A DNA stretch of 64,000 nucleotides, from NCBI RefSeq assembly GCF_029193595.2, contig NZ_CP135052.1, positions 2,604,001 to 2,668,000 on the forward strand, read 5' to 3'. The notes beneath the pieces were generated by a model. That model did no database searches and was not told where the DNA came from. It saw only the letters and a program-made list of their open reading frames with translations. Source of the DNA: Providencia hangzhouensis. Lineage in GTDB: Bacteria; Pseudomonadota; Gammaproteobacteria; Enterobacterales; Enterobacteriaceae. Positions 1-8,443 of this stretch are shown here, piece after piece. Every line of letters begins with the position of its first letter. The first letter of the stretch is position 1. The translations under genes and the position numbers were made by a program.

Positions 1-405
1 CGTATGAAAGCACGAAGAGAACATATTGTTCCTCTGCCTACACAAGCTATTACGATTCTAAGATCTCTTTATGGTTTTACTGGTAACCGCAAACATTTAT
101 TTCCCGGTCGTGATTCTTGCCATAAACCAATGTCTACTAACTCGCTAAGGCAATTTCTTAAAACGAGAGGTTGGAGTGGTATATATAGCCCTCATGCGAC
201 ACGTACAACAGGCAGCACACGATTAAATGAGTTAGGATATCGACCTGATGCTATCGAAGCACAATTAGCCCATATGGACTCAAATAGCGTTAGACGTTCA
301 TATAATCATGCAACTTATCTTGAAGAGCGCAAAATCATGATGCAAGATTGGGCTGATAAACTTGATATTTGGGTAAAACAGGTCAACCTAGAATCAAAAT
401 CATGA
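1..405 (+). CDS. P4-type tyrosine recombinase (integrase), C-terminal part, cut by window start
   Basis: Site-specific recombinase that integrates or excises a genomic island. The reading frame is open from base 1, so the ATG at 4 is internal and the gene begins outside the window. Visible are the MKARREHIVPL segment typical of P4-family integrases, an HxxR box (PHATR), the LAH box, and the C-terminal SYNHATYLEER stretch that holds the active-site tyrosine, followed by the usual MMQDWADKLD tail. All catalytic elements of the C-terminal half look intact. It lies upstream of the fic and STAND genes, which fits an island integrase followed by cargo. A relative in the same family lies broken at 22685-23155 on the other strand. 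Confidence 0.9.
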   Translation, partial: RMKARREHIVPLPTQAITILRSLYGFTGNRKHLFPGRDSCHKPMSTNSLRQFLKTRGWSGIYSPHATRTTGSTRLNELGYRPDAIEAQLAHMDSNSVRRSYNHATYLEERKIMMQDWADKLDIWVKQVNLESKS

Positions 406-577
406 TGCATGGGTGTGTTAGTATTGATATATAACGATATTTATTAATTTTTCAGCAAAACCTATAATTTAACCTACACTTAATTAATCCGTTGATTTAT
501 AGGTAGTTATTATTTATTTGATGTTTTTAGCATTATAACGTACAAAATTCATACCCACACCACAAGAACACGCTTAT

Positions 578-1195
578 ATGAATAAATACGATGTGTTTAG
601 CAGCGAAGGAAAATTTGCTGACGGATCTGATGAAGAGGTACTGGCTAACAAGCTGGGGCTTTCAAACGTTGATGATATCAATGATGCTGAGCTTGTCCTG
701 TTAGAAAAACTGTATCAAGTCATTTTTGAAGAACAATTTCCCACTGAGCAAATTACCGTATCACTTATTCAGCGTTGGCACCGCCAATGGTTAGGGAATG
801 TTTACGAGTGGGCTGGTCAGTTACGTACGGTGAATATTAGCAAAGGTTGCTTTATGTTTGCCCCTGCGGGTCGAGTTGCAAGGTTACTTGCTCAATTTGA
901 AAAAGAGTTTCTAGCGAAGTACACACCCTGCACCAATATGAGCCGAGAACAAGTCATAGAAGCTATAGCAACAGTACATGTGGAATTAATTCTGATACAT
1001 CCATTTAGGGAAGGAAATGGGCGCTTATCGCGTTTACTCGCAGATGTGATGGCAGTACAAGCTGGTTTCCAGCCACTAGACTATGAAAGTTGGACTCAAC
1101 ACCCTGAGCAGTACATCGCAGCAATCCACGCAGGGTTAAACCTTAACTATGAACCCATGAAATATTGGGTTAACGAAGCCTTGAAAGCGAACTAA
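578..1195 (+). CDS. Fic/DOC family protein (probable AMP transferase)
   Basis: Fic-domain protein of 205 residues that probably transfers a nucleoside monophosphate, usually AMP from ATP, onto a target protein. The full Fic motif HPFREGNGRLSR is at residues 141-152, with the catalytic His and the GNGR anion-binding loop all present. The upstream WLGNVYEWAGQLR segment is also typical of the family. No obvious inhibitory (S/T)xxxE(G/N) helix is seen in its own N-terminus, so inhibition may come from a separate protein; the small convergent ORF at 1192-1356 is a candidate. No good ribosome binding site is visible before the ATG. Bacterial relatives act as toxins, housekeeping AMPylators or secreted effectors. 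The island setting favours a toxin role, but that is inference. Confidence 0.88.
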   Translation: MNKYDVFSSEGKFADGSDEEVLANKLGLSNVDDINDAELVLLEKLYQVIFEEQFPTEQITVSLIQRWHRQWLGNVYEWAGQLRTVNISKGCFMFAPAGRVARLLAQFEKEFLAKYTPCTNMSREQVIEAIATVHVELILIHPFREGNGRLSRLLADVMAVQAGFQPLDYESWTQHPEQYIAAIHAGLNLNYEPMKYWVNEALKAN

Positions 1196-1356
1196 ATCGC
1201 AAGTTTCAAATGTCCAAACTTCTCACGTTTCGCTTTCATTTCTTCTTCAAGGCGACGGGACTCCTGCCCTGTTTCAATCGCCGTAGAGGTTGCTACCGAA
1301 CGAATAAGTTGAGTACGAGTTGGTCTTGTTGCTTGAATTAATTCACTCTTTTTCAT
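1192..1356 (-). CDS. Small convergent ORF, possible Fic antitoxin (54 aa)
   Basis: A 54-codon ORF convergent with fic whose stop codon overlaps the fic stop codon. Its start is ATG at 1356, preceded by AGTGAGACTACC, which contains a plausible Shine-Dalgarno. The protein is highly charged and probably helical in its second half. It contains SRRLEEEM at residues 33-40, reminiscent of the SxxxE inhibitory helix of Fic antitoxins such as VbhA and of SRRLEG in E. coli YhfG. The Gly/Asn that should follow the Glu is Glu here. Known Fic antitoxin genes usually precede the toxin on the same strand, so this arrangement is unusual. It could also be an unrelated small protein. The ORF quality is good; the function is a hypothesis. 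Confidence 0.5.
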   Translation of the reverse strand: MKKSELIQATRPTRTQLIRSVATSTAIETGQESRRLEEEMKAKREKFGHLKLAI

Positions 1357-1885
1357 GGTAGTCTCACTTCAAACTGACAATAGTGTATTTTATCAGCTTT
1401 GTTTTATATGACAATATAGATCACTGTTCTAGTTAAAAATTTTACAGCACAATGTCACTTCATTTCCATCTGCTTTGAGCGAAGAGCGGACATTCATGAT
1501 TGGCAGCCTAGAGATTTACTAGTATGAATATTTGTGAATCATTTGGGAGCAGGTCACCTGAGCTTGGTAGTAAGAGGTTCGGTTACACATTCTTTTTCTA
1601 TGCCACCTTCGATTTCCTGAACTGTCTGGTGCGAAAAAAACAGCCTCCCCCCTTTGCTGAATGGTGGAAATTTGGTCTAGCTCTCTTAAAGCACATAGGT
1701 TTGCAGACGCTTGTTGCATTATCTCCTGATTATGAGTCCGAAACACATCAATATGTAAACTTATAAATCAATCACTTACATCGCTTGCCTGTGTATTTAT
1801 CAATTGAAACCAATGTAACTAAAGCATATTTTATTAATGTCATGACACAAATGTGTCACACTATAAAAGAAATATGAACCATACT
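1357..1885. other. Intergenic stretch, nothing recognised
   Basis: About 530 bases between the small fic-convergent ORF and the end of the STAND gene. Two overlapping opposite ORFs of 75 and 80 codons occupy 1519-1766. Neither has a recognisable domain or a convincing ribosome binding site, and they are mutual shadows. I see no RNA gene, terminator or repeat that I can support. Confidence 0.4.
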
Positions 1886-4800
1886 TTAAGCAGTAATTTT
1901 CCTAGAACGAACCAGATGTTCTCGAAGGTAATAGGCTCGTGCAGAACCCGTTTCTACGAGACCATCTAAGAGAACAAGACAAATCTTATACATTCTACGA
2001 CTCAACATTCCTCGATTTTCTACTTGCAAATATCTTGCTATAGACATTTCTAAATAGAATGCAGTGTTAACCTGCTTTGCTATCAGAGCAGAGTCATTGG
2101 TAAATTTTTCAGCTAGAATTTGAATACCCTTGTCAAAAAACAAATCATAAAAATGATATATCAGCGAAGATAAAGCCATGAAAACATGACTGTTATTTGC
2201 AGATTGCTTAGCAAACCCAAGTAAATGCTCAACACCTTTTTCCATACATTTTCTATCACTTTCATGCCCTTGCCATGAAGTATCTGCATAAAGCTCTCCG
2301 CGTAGCAATTTATTTAAGTCACTCTGTAGGCCTTGATAAGGATCATTAACATCATTTAGAGCGATCTTATGTAATTCAGGCTCTATAACTTTCCATAGTG
2401 ACCATATAGCATCAAAATCATTATCTTTCCCTGCAGCAACGTCAAATGATAATTTCACTGAATAAATAAAACTTGGTGCCCGTAAACACCCAGAAATTAT
2501 TAGCTCTTTATAAGGCATAAAATTGTAATTCTTTGAATAGATAACATGTTCAACAAAAGTATCTTGAATATACTTTTTGATATCATGATTTATATTTTCA
2601 TCATCATTTGACTTATAATTTTTGTATTCAGAGTCAAAAACAAAATTTACAATTTTTTTGATCAGATTAATTTGTTGAAGCTCTGTAGATCCAAGCGGAA
2701 TCATTAACATAGGTAAATGAATAAACCATGATGAATGGCTTTCCAAGGAAATATCATCGACACTAAATTTAAAATCTCCCGCAATTAATTTGAGACGAAA
2801 ATTTACTATCTGAGTTTTTTTATTTTCAAGGGCAACGTTTAATTTCTCTCCTTGTAAATAATAAAGCGCATGACTATCCGTTTCCTCTTTTCTAAACTTA
2901 GCATATTCAACAACTCCACTTAGACAATCAGATGCTAATTTACTGTCAATTGGCCAAAGAAACTCTCTCACACCTTTGGCTGCCGAGGCACAAACATTAA
3001 CATTTGGATGTGTTAAAGCTGTCGCTAAAGCAAGTTTTAAATTATCTATTCGCTCTGCATCTAGAGGTAATGCTAATAACTTTGGCAAAACAAAAGCGCA
3101 TGCACTTGAACCGTAATGATCTGTTAGATCATACTGAGATGAACCTTCTGTAATATCCGCATGCATAAAGACTGCTTCCATAATTATACTTAAGCACCAC
3201 TCTATATTTTCACTACTTAAACTTTCTATATCATCACGAATGCAAACAGCCACCACAGTTGTTATTGTTTCAACTGCCATTTCTGAAAAATCATGAATTT
3301 TTCGATTTTTAAGATCGACTAATAATTGCTTTGCGGCTTCTAATCCCTCCTTATATGAAGCAAAATACTCTGACTTAAATTGTTTTTCTTTAAATAATAT
3401 ACTTGCCCATAAATTCAAACTAATTATTGAACTATGTGCACTATGCTTTTCCGTAACCTGCTTCTGATCTTGTTTTAAATCTTCAGGGAGTTCAGAGGAA
3501 GTTTTAAACACAATTCGATTATTTTCTTCATCATTAATAACATCCCAAGTTCTTGAATCTACTCTATGGACTAAATATCTAATATTTTTTTCATTCCTAC
3601 CAGAAGCTTCAACTTTAAGCTGATCTATGATTTTTAATGCATCTTCTCGCAACTCAGAGTCTAATTGTAGTCTCATTAATAAGTTCTCTAATGACTCTCC
3701 TCTCCAAGGTCTAAGAGCTGCTTCTTTTCTCTCCTCTGCATAGACTTCACTCATTACATCATTTGGAAAATATCCAAACCAATTAAGCGTATTTTTGCCT
3801 CTTTCCTGTATCATTCGAGCCAAATCTAAAGAGTACACATCTGGATTGTATAGGATTGGAAATGCTGCTTTTCCAATCTTAGCTGGAAATCCAACAGCTA
3901 CTGACGATAAAACAGAAGTAGTCATTACAGAGTTACTATTTTTTAATATATGATTATAAATCCACTCAATTTGATTTTCCTCACCACAATTACTAACATA
4001 GCCTATCAACCAATTTTCCAAAGCCATGAGAGCGCACTGTAGTATATTAGGTAAGGTCGATTGTCCTCGATAACCTTTCCATAAGTGAGGAGATGCATAC
4101 TGTTTTATAAGCATTTCATCGTTCAGTTTTAACTCAATTTGTTTGACTGTCACTTCACCTACATATAAATGTTCTGCTGAAGGATTTGCAAATTCAGATT
4201 GAGCATAAGTTTCTGCACTTAGATTGCATAATTCAAGAATAAAATCTAAACCTTTTCTAGGATGATATTTCAATAAATATATAAATGGTCCTTTTAAACC
4301 ACTAGATGGAGAGAAATCTCTTTCTTTATCGAGCCCAAAAGATTCATCTATCTCTATTCTGTTGTATCGTGACCACTCATCACTTTCTTTTTCTTGTAGT
4401 AACCATTCATGCATTGCTAGCTTAATAATAAAATCAGGCCGGTTCTTACATAACATTGGTACATGTATTCCAACTAAAGCTAAACTTGTTAATTGTTCTA
4501 CATAACTCAATCTTCTAGGATTAACTTTAGAAACAAAAACATCTTGTACCATTAACTGATCAAATTCTGCTTCTATTGATGGAGAGACTTTAAGTAAAAC
4601 AGTAATGATTTTTTTTCTACCAATTTTATTTTGGTAATCATCCTTTAAAGGCTCTAATAACCAAAGAGCTATTAAACCAACGATTCTAGATTCTGTCGGA
4701 AGATCATCGTTAATGTTTATAACACCATACCATTCATTAATTAACTCAATAATTTGATTATGGATAGATTTACTTAATTCATTTCTAACCTCGTAGATAA

Positions 4801-7003
4801 AATTAAATAGGGCTCCCCACCCTTTACCGTAAGGTACTAAAAATAACGTCCGGAGTATTCCAGATTTCTTATCTAATGAGAGTGAATCAGTAAAATGAGA
4901 ATTTGGTTTTTGACAAGTAATTCTCAAAATAAAACAAAAACGAATCAATAAAGCACAATCATTATTAAGAAGATTATCTTTCATAGACTGTAAAAATATA
5001 TTTGGAGAATTATGCTGTAAAATTGCCGCAATAGTTTCATCTTTCCAGAAACTTTCAATATTATTATTGGTTAATATATCACCAACAAAATCATAAGTAG
5101 ATTCATCAAATTGCAATCGACGGTATAACCACAATCTAAAAGCTCTACTTATAGCAGGCTCATTACCTATAGCAGATAAAAATTCATCCAAATTATCTAT
5201 GTTATGTTTATATTTATCTTCAATAAATTCCTCTAATGCCCAATCCTCTAGTACATCATGGGGGAGGCTGATAGTTGAATTTTTTGAATCTCGATAAATT
5301 AAGTTATCCTCTTCAAGTTTAGATATTACTACTGGATCAAATTGATCTGCTGCAATACCAAACACCATTTTTTTTGCTCGCTGTGTAGCAATTTCAATAA
5401 ATGTTTTTCTACGTTTTATTGGCATACCAGATTTTCGGTCTTGCTCTTTAGCAATAACTGAAGACCAAACATTCTTTCTAAAATCAATTTCAGTATCACC
5501 TGTTTGAAATTGTGCGCCGTTACTTATCGCACGAACAGCAATATCAATAAAAAATGGTATCCGAAGAATATCTACTAATGCATCATTTGATATTAATGTT
5601 TTAAGCTCAGGAATATGTTCACAAACTAGTTGTACTTGTGCTTCAGAAAAACCTTCAATGTTTACACTGGTAAAATTGATCTGATTCTGTTGCAAAAAGT
5701 TAAAACAAAGCAGTTGAAACGCGTAATCACGTCCTGTCGCAATGATGGTCCATCCTTCCTGTTGACGGATAAACTGAAGTAAATCAATAAATGCTTCTTG
5801 ATGGTCAAGTTCTAAAATTTTTTCAATAGACTCAATAACTAGAATTTTCTTAGGAAGTAAAGAAAAATATCCTTCAATTTGACCTAAGGTTGAACTCATA
5901 CCGATAGATGAGAAAACATCATTAAGATGAGTTCGGTCTAAGTCTTCAGCTCTCAGATAAAAAACTGGTACATCCTTACCTTTGCTTGAAATAAAATCTT
6001 TTACTATGCCTGATTTTCCAGAACCTCTCGATCCTGTTACAAATACGAAATCACTTGTATCAAAAGCTTCTGAAATTTCTAGTAAATAATCATCTCTACT
6101 AACATGAAAGCCTTGGATTTTGTTTGAAATACCATCATAAATGTGACGTCCACGCTCTTGGAGTTTAAGAAAATCCATTTCAAAATTAACTTTACTATTA
6201 ACTTGAAATAAATCTCTAACCTCTTGAGGAATATTTTCAAGCGTTAGTGTTCCTGCATTCTGGTTATATTCCTGAACACACGTAATGACTTTAGATAATA
6301 TAAGTTCCGGTGATTCATTAGAATGACATTGAATAAGTGAACATAATAAGTGGGCAACTACCGAATGTTTAGCATCTAAATCAAAAGAAATTAGATAAAA
6401 AACTCGAAGAAATTCCCAAAACTGTTCGTCAGTTATTGCCAGACCACCATTAGCATGATCTAACTGCTTTCTTAAAGCCTCTAACTTTTTTAGCTTTGCT
6501 GCACTAGTAAATCCTTTAGTATTTGATTTTTTAATAAAGTCTGATGCACTTGATGAATACCTAGCCCATTCTAAGAGTGGAAGCATATTGGCTATATCCA
6601 GCTTAGGAAGTGGTCCTGTGATTAAAACAATCGCATCATTTTTTTTATCAAAAGAATCCTTCTGGAAATCTTCCCATGCACTCTTTATAACATCTGAAAA
6701 AATAGAACTATTTTCATCACTTCCAATCGATCCACTTATTGTTATTTCATGTTTTATTTGAGCATATAATTTACTTTTATTACCCAATTTATCTGATGCG
6801 ACTAAAACAAAATCATCAGTATTCGAACCATCATATTTATTTTGGAATTTTAGTTCTTGAGGCCTCATATTTTGAGACAAACATGGAACACAAGATTGAG
6901 TAAGTAGTGCGATAGCAAATGATGCTTGAACTCTAGTTTCAAAATTTACACCACCTCCACCTGTTGAAAACGGATTGCTTTGCTTTTTTGAGTCCACGCT
7001 CAT
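1886..7003 (-). CDS. Giant STAND NTPase with N-terminal PD-(D/E)XK-like domain; candidate Avs-type antiphage protein
   Basis: A 1705-residue protein. The N-terminal ~130 residues look like a Cap4-type (DUF4297-like) restriction-fold nuclease: acidic positions near D57-D64, then the QIK signature at 82-84 (the QxK form of the PD-(D/E)XK motif). A P-loop NTPase follows, with Walker A GSRGSGKS at 324-331, a Walker B-like ILVIES at 387-392 and a sensor-like IIATGRD at 420-426. The remaining ~1100 residues are helical and without recognised motifs, as in the repeat sensors of STAND proteins. Size and order (nuclease, STAND ATPase, long C-terminal sensor) match Avs antiphage proteins, which are activated by binding a conserved phage protein and then cleave DNA. 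The gene stands alone, downstream of an island integrase and Fic. The subfamily is not assigned. It might also be another STAND class. Confidence 0.75.
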   Translation of the reverse strand: MSVDSKKQSNPFSTGGGGVNFETRVQASFAIALLTQSCVPCLSQNMRPQELKFQNKYDGSNTDDFVLVASDKLGNKSKLYAQIKHEITISGSIGSDENSSIFSDVIKSAWEDFQKDSFDKKNDAIVLITGPLPKLDIANMLPLLEWARYSSSASDFIKKSNTKGFTSAAKLKKLEALRKQLDHANGGLAITDEQFWEFLRVFYLISFDLDAKHSVVAHLLCSLIQCHSNESPELILSKVITCVQEYNQNAGTLTLENIPQEVRDLFQVNSKVNFEMDFLKLQERGRHIYDGISNKIQGFHVSRDDYLLEISEAFDTSDFVFVTGSRGSGKSGIVKDFISSKGKDVPVFYLRAEDLDRTHLNDVFSSIGMSSTLGQIEGYFSLLPKKILVIESIEKILELDHQEAFIDLLQFIRQQEGWTIIATGRDYAFQLLCFNFLQQNQINFTSVNIEGFSEAQVQLVCEHIPELKTLISNDALVDILRIPFFIDIAVRAISNGAQFQTGDTEIDFRKNVWSSVIAKEQDRKSGMPIKRRKTFIEIATQRAKKMVFGIAADQFDPVVISKLEEDNLIYRDSKNSTISLPHDVLEDWALEEFIEDKYKHNIDNLDEFLSAIGNEPAISRAFRLWLYRRLQFDESTYDFVGDILTNNNIESFWKDETIAAILQHNSPNIFLQSMKDNLLNNDCALLIRFCFILRITCQKPNSHFTDSLSLDKKSGILRTLFLVPYGKGWGALFNFIYEVRNELSKSIHNQIIELINEWYGVININDDLPTESRIVGLIALWLLEPLKDDYQNKIGRKKIITVLLKVSPSIEAEFDQLMVQDVFVSKVNPRRLSYVEQLTSLALVGIHVPMLCKNRPDFIIKLAMHEWLLQEKESDEWSRYNRIEIDESFGLDKERDFSPSSGLKGPFIYLLKYHPRKGLDFILELCNLSAETYAQSEFANPSAEHLYVGEVTVKQIELKLNDEMLIKQYASPHLWKGYRGQSTLPNILQCALMALENWLIGYVSNCGEENQIEWIYNHILKNSNSVMTTSVLSSVAVGFPAKIGKAAFPILYNPDVYSLDLARMIQERGKNTLNWFGYFPNDVMSEVYAEERKEAALRPWRGESLENLLMRLQLDSELREDALKIIDQLKVEASGRNEKNIRYLVHRVDSRTWDVINDEENNRIVFKTSSELPEDLKQDQKQVTEKHSAHSSIISLNLWASILFKEKQFKSEYFASYKEGLEAAKQLLVDLKNRKIHDFSEMAVETITTVVAVCIRDDIESLSSENIEWCLSIIMEAVFMHADITEGSSQYDLTDHYGSSACAFVLPKLLALPLDAERIDNLKLALATALTHPNVNVCASAAKGVREFLWPIDSKLASDCLSGVVEYAKFRKEETDSHALYYLQGEKLNVALENKKTQIVNFRLKLIAGDFKFSVDDISLESHSSWFIHLPMLMIPLGSTELQQINLIKKIVNFVFDSEYKNYKSNDDENINHDIKKYIQDTFVEHVIYSKNYNFMPYKELIISGCLRAPSFIYSVKLSFDVAAGKDNDFDAIWSLWKVIEPELHKIALNDVNDPYQGLQSDLNKLLRGELYADTSWQGHESDRKCMEKGVEHLLGFAKQSANNSHVFMALSSLIYHFYDLFFDKGIQILAEKFTNDSALIAKQVNTAFYLEMSIARYLQVENRGMLSRRMYKICLVLLDGLVETGSARAYYLREHLVRSRKITA

Positions 7004-7087
7004 TCTGATCTTCCTTCAATAAATATATAACGCTATAAATTCATGATTATCATAGCTAATTAAGATAATTGAAACATGTTATAAAAG

Positions 7088-7253
7088 TTAAAGGCTTTTT
7101 CTCCTTTTATCATTTTTATAATGATTTTTTTCAAGCTCAATCCATATTTTTGCTTCCATATAAATATCTTCAATAAATAACGGCACTTGAGTGTCTTCCT
7201 GCTCATTATCAAGTAGTAAATGGAATCTAGCTGTAAATTCACCCCAACTCTTA
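7088..7253 (-). pseudogene. 3' remnant of an unknown gene abutting the IS element
   Basis: Reading from the insertion sequence edge toward the stop at 7088, one frame stays open for about 54 codons with a natural composition, beginning KSWGEFTARFHLLL and ending KNDKRRKSL. It has no start codon near the edge. On the other side of the IS the same frame hits a stop three codons beyond the shared TTA target, so the gene was probably already truncated or rearranged. The family is not recognised. It lies just upstream of the STAND NTPase on the same strand and may be the end of a former partner gene. A 60-codon ORF in another frame here is a shadow. Confidence 0.45.
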
Positions 7254-7271
7254 GAACCTATCCCAATAGGG
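7254..7271. repeat. Terminal inverted repeat of the IS5-family element, 3' side of transposase
   Basis: GAACCTATCCCAATAGGG, inverted match to 8105-8122 with two mismatches; TTA lies immediately outside. Confidence 0.88.
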
Positions 7272-8063
7272 TTTTATTCCAGACAATGATACCGCAGGCA
7301 AAATGCAGCATCGCCTCATAATTCTCGACCTTCTTCTCCCAACGAGTCAAGACACGACGGTAGCGATTCACCCAACTGTGTGTTCTCTCTACAACCCAGC
7401 GGTGAGCCTTAAAATCCGTGTTTTTGATGGCTTCTGATTCATCCTTCCTTGACTGGATATGAGGTTCATAGCGACGACTTTTCAGATACGATCCCAACCA
7501 TTCCGCTTCATACCCTTTGTCCATGCATAACCGGAGCCTCTTGCCCGGTCTGCCCGTCTGGAGGGCATCGAGCGTATCCGCAACCAGCTTTATGTCGTGC
7601 GTATTTGCTCCGGCAACAACCAGTGCAAGCGGAAGCCCGTTCCCGTCAGTCATCAGACTGCGCTTTACGCCCCGTTTCCCCCGGTCTGTTGGGTTCCTGC
7701 CTGTTTTTTTGAGCCTGCCAGCGGTGATTTGGTCATACAACACTCCATCGACAGCCACGACCAGTCAATAGCGTCCAACTGTTCGCAAGCAAGCAACCCG
7801 TTTTGCCAGAAGCGTTCAAATACGCCAGCATCCCGCCACTCCTGAAATCGGCGATGAGCAGAGCTTGACGAGCATATACCGGTGGCATTTAGCGCATTCC
7901 ACTGGCAACCCGTCCTGAGTACGAAGAAAATGGCGTTCATTGCAGCGCGATTATCAACCCGCTTGCGGTGCGTACCCAGCGGGTGTTGAGTTCTATGCTC
8001 CGGGATGAGAGGAGCCATTTTCTCCCAGAGTTCATCACTGATTTGCCACTTGTTGCCCACCAT
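7258..8063 (-). CDS. IS5-family transposase in two overlapping frames
   Basis: The DDE transposase is split into an upstream frame (8063-7665) and a downstream frame (7758-7258). The first carries the IS5 N-terminal DUF4096-like part (QISDELWEKMAPLIP, RTGCQWNALN). The second carries NPTDRGKRG, the DKGY motif and the VERTHSWVNRYRR helix with the catalytic Glu. The frames meet at a run of seven A residues read on the minus strand, where a -1 slip would join GSKK to TGRNPTDRGKRG. This is either programmed frameshifting, known in this group, or a one-base deletion. The expected first catalytic Asp (IDG in relatives) reads MEC in the upstream frame, so this copy may be inactive. Confidence 0.85.
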
Positions 8064-8104
8064 GCTTCGCCCTCAGAAATTATCATTATGTATTATCTGA
8101 CAAT

Positions 8105-8122
8105 TCCTTTTGGGATAGGTTC
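8105..8122. repeat. Terminal inverted repeat of the IS5-family element, 5' side of transposase
   Basis: Reverse complement reads GAACCTATCCCAAAAGGA; TTA lies immediately outside at 8123-8125, matching 7251-7253. Confidence 0.88.
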
Positions 8123-8443
8123 TTAATGTTATTTTATTCTCACAGAACTGCGCCGGTTACGTTATCAATGGCACTCGCCATCAGTATAGAAGTAAAAGTT
8201 ACTTTTATAGTATTTATTTTTGAATAAGTCAGCGATGTGCTCATTCACTATTTATAACTGAACTCTGCCTGTGCAGGTCAATCTAAAGCGTGCCACGCAC
8301 ATCTTTTGACCTACCCCCGTTAATCAATACAGAATGTTGTTAGCCGCTTCCGCTTCTGGCACAGAACTGCCACTTAATTAAGCATGATTCTGTGCCACAG
8401 AGAAAGCGCAAACTAATTCCAAGAAATTAATTTTAATTCACTA
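8123..8443. other. Intergenic stretch between IS and polymerase-like gene
   Basis: About 320 bases with no convincing ORF. It includes a GC-richer patch near 8265-8400 (repeated CTGTGCCA/TGGCACAG-like words around 8358 and 8390) that could form secondary structure downstream of the polymerase-like gene. I cannot assign a function. Confidence 0.3.

Larger units (their letters stand above)
7254..8122 (-). mobile_element. IS5-family insertion sequence (IS427-like), 869 bp, complete
   Basis: A complete element bounded by imperfect 18-bp terminal inverted repeats: 7254-7271 begins GAACCTATCCCAATAGGG, and 8105-8122 reads GAACCTATCCCAAAAGGA on the other strand (16 of 18 identical). It is flanked on both sides by TTA (7251-7253 and 8123-8125), consistent with a 3-bp target duplication. 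The only gene inside is a two-frame transposase on the minus strand. Length, termini and frameshifted transposase are typical of the IS5 family, IS427 group. The GC content is higher than in the flanks, which suggests a recent arrival. Confidence 0.9.

Noticed and set aside
1519..1766. Two overlapping opposite ORFs of 75 and 80 codons
   Set aside because: No domain, no convincing ribosome site, and each is the shadow of the other.
7060..7242. 60-codon ORF beside the IS element
   Set aside because: A different frame in the same stretch is more protein-like and reaches the IS edge; this one is a shadow.
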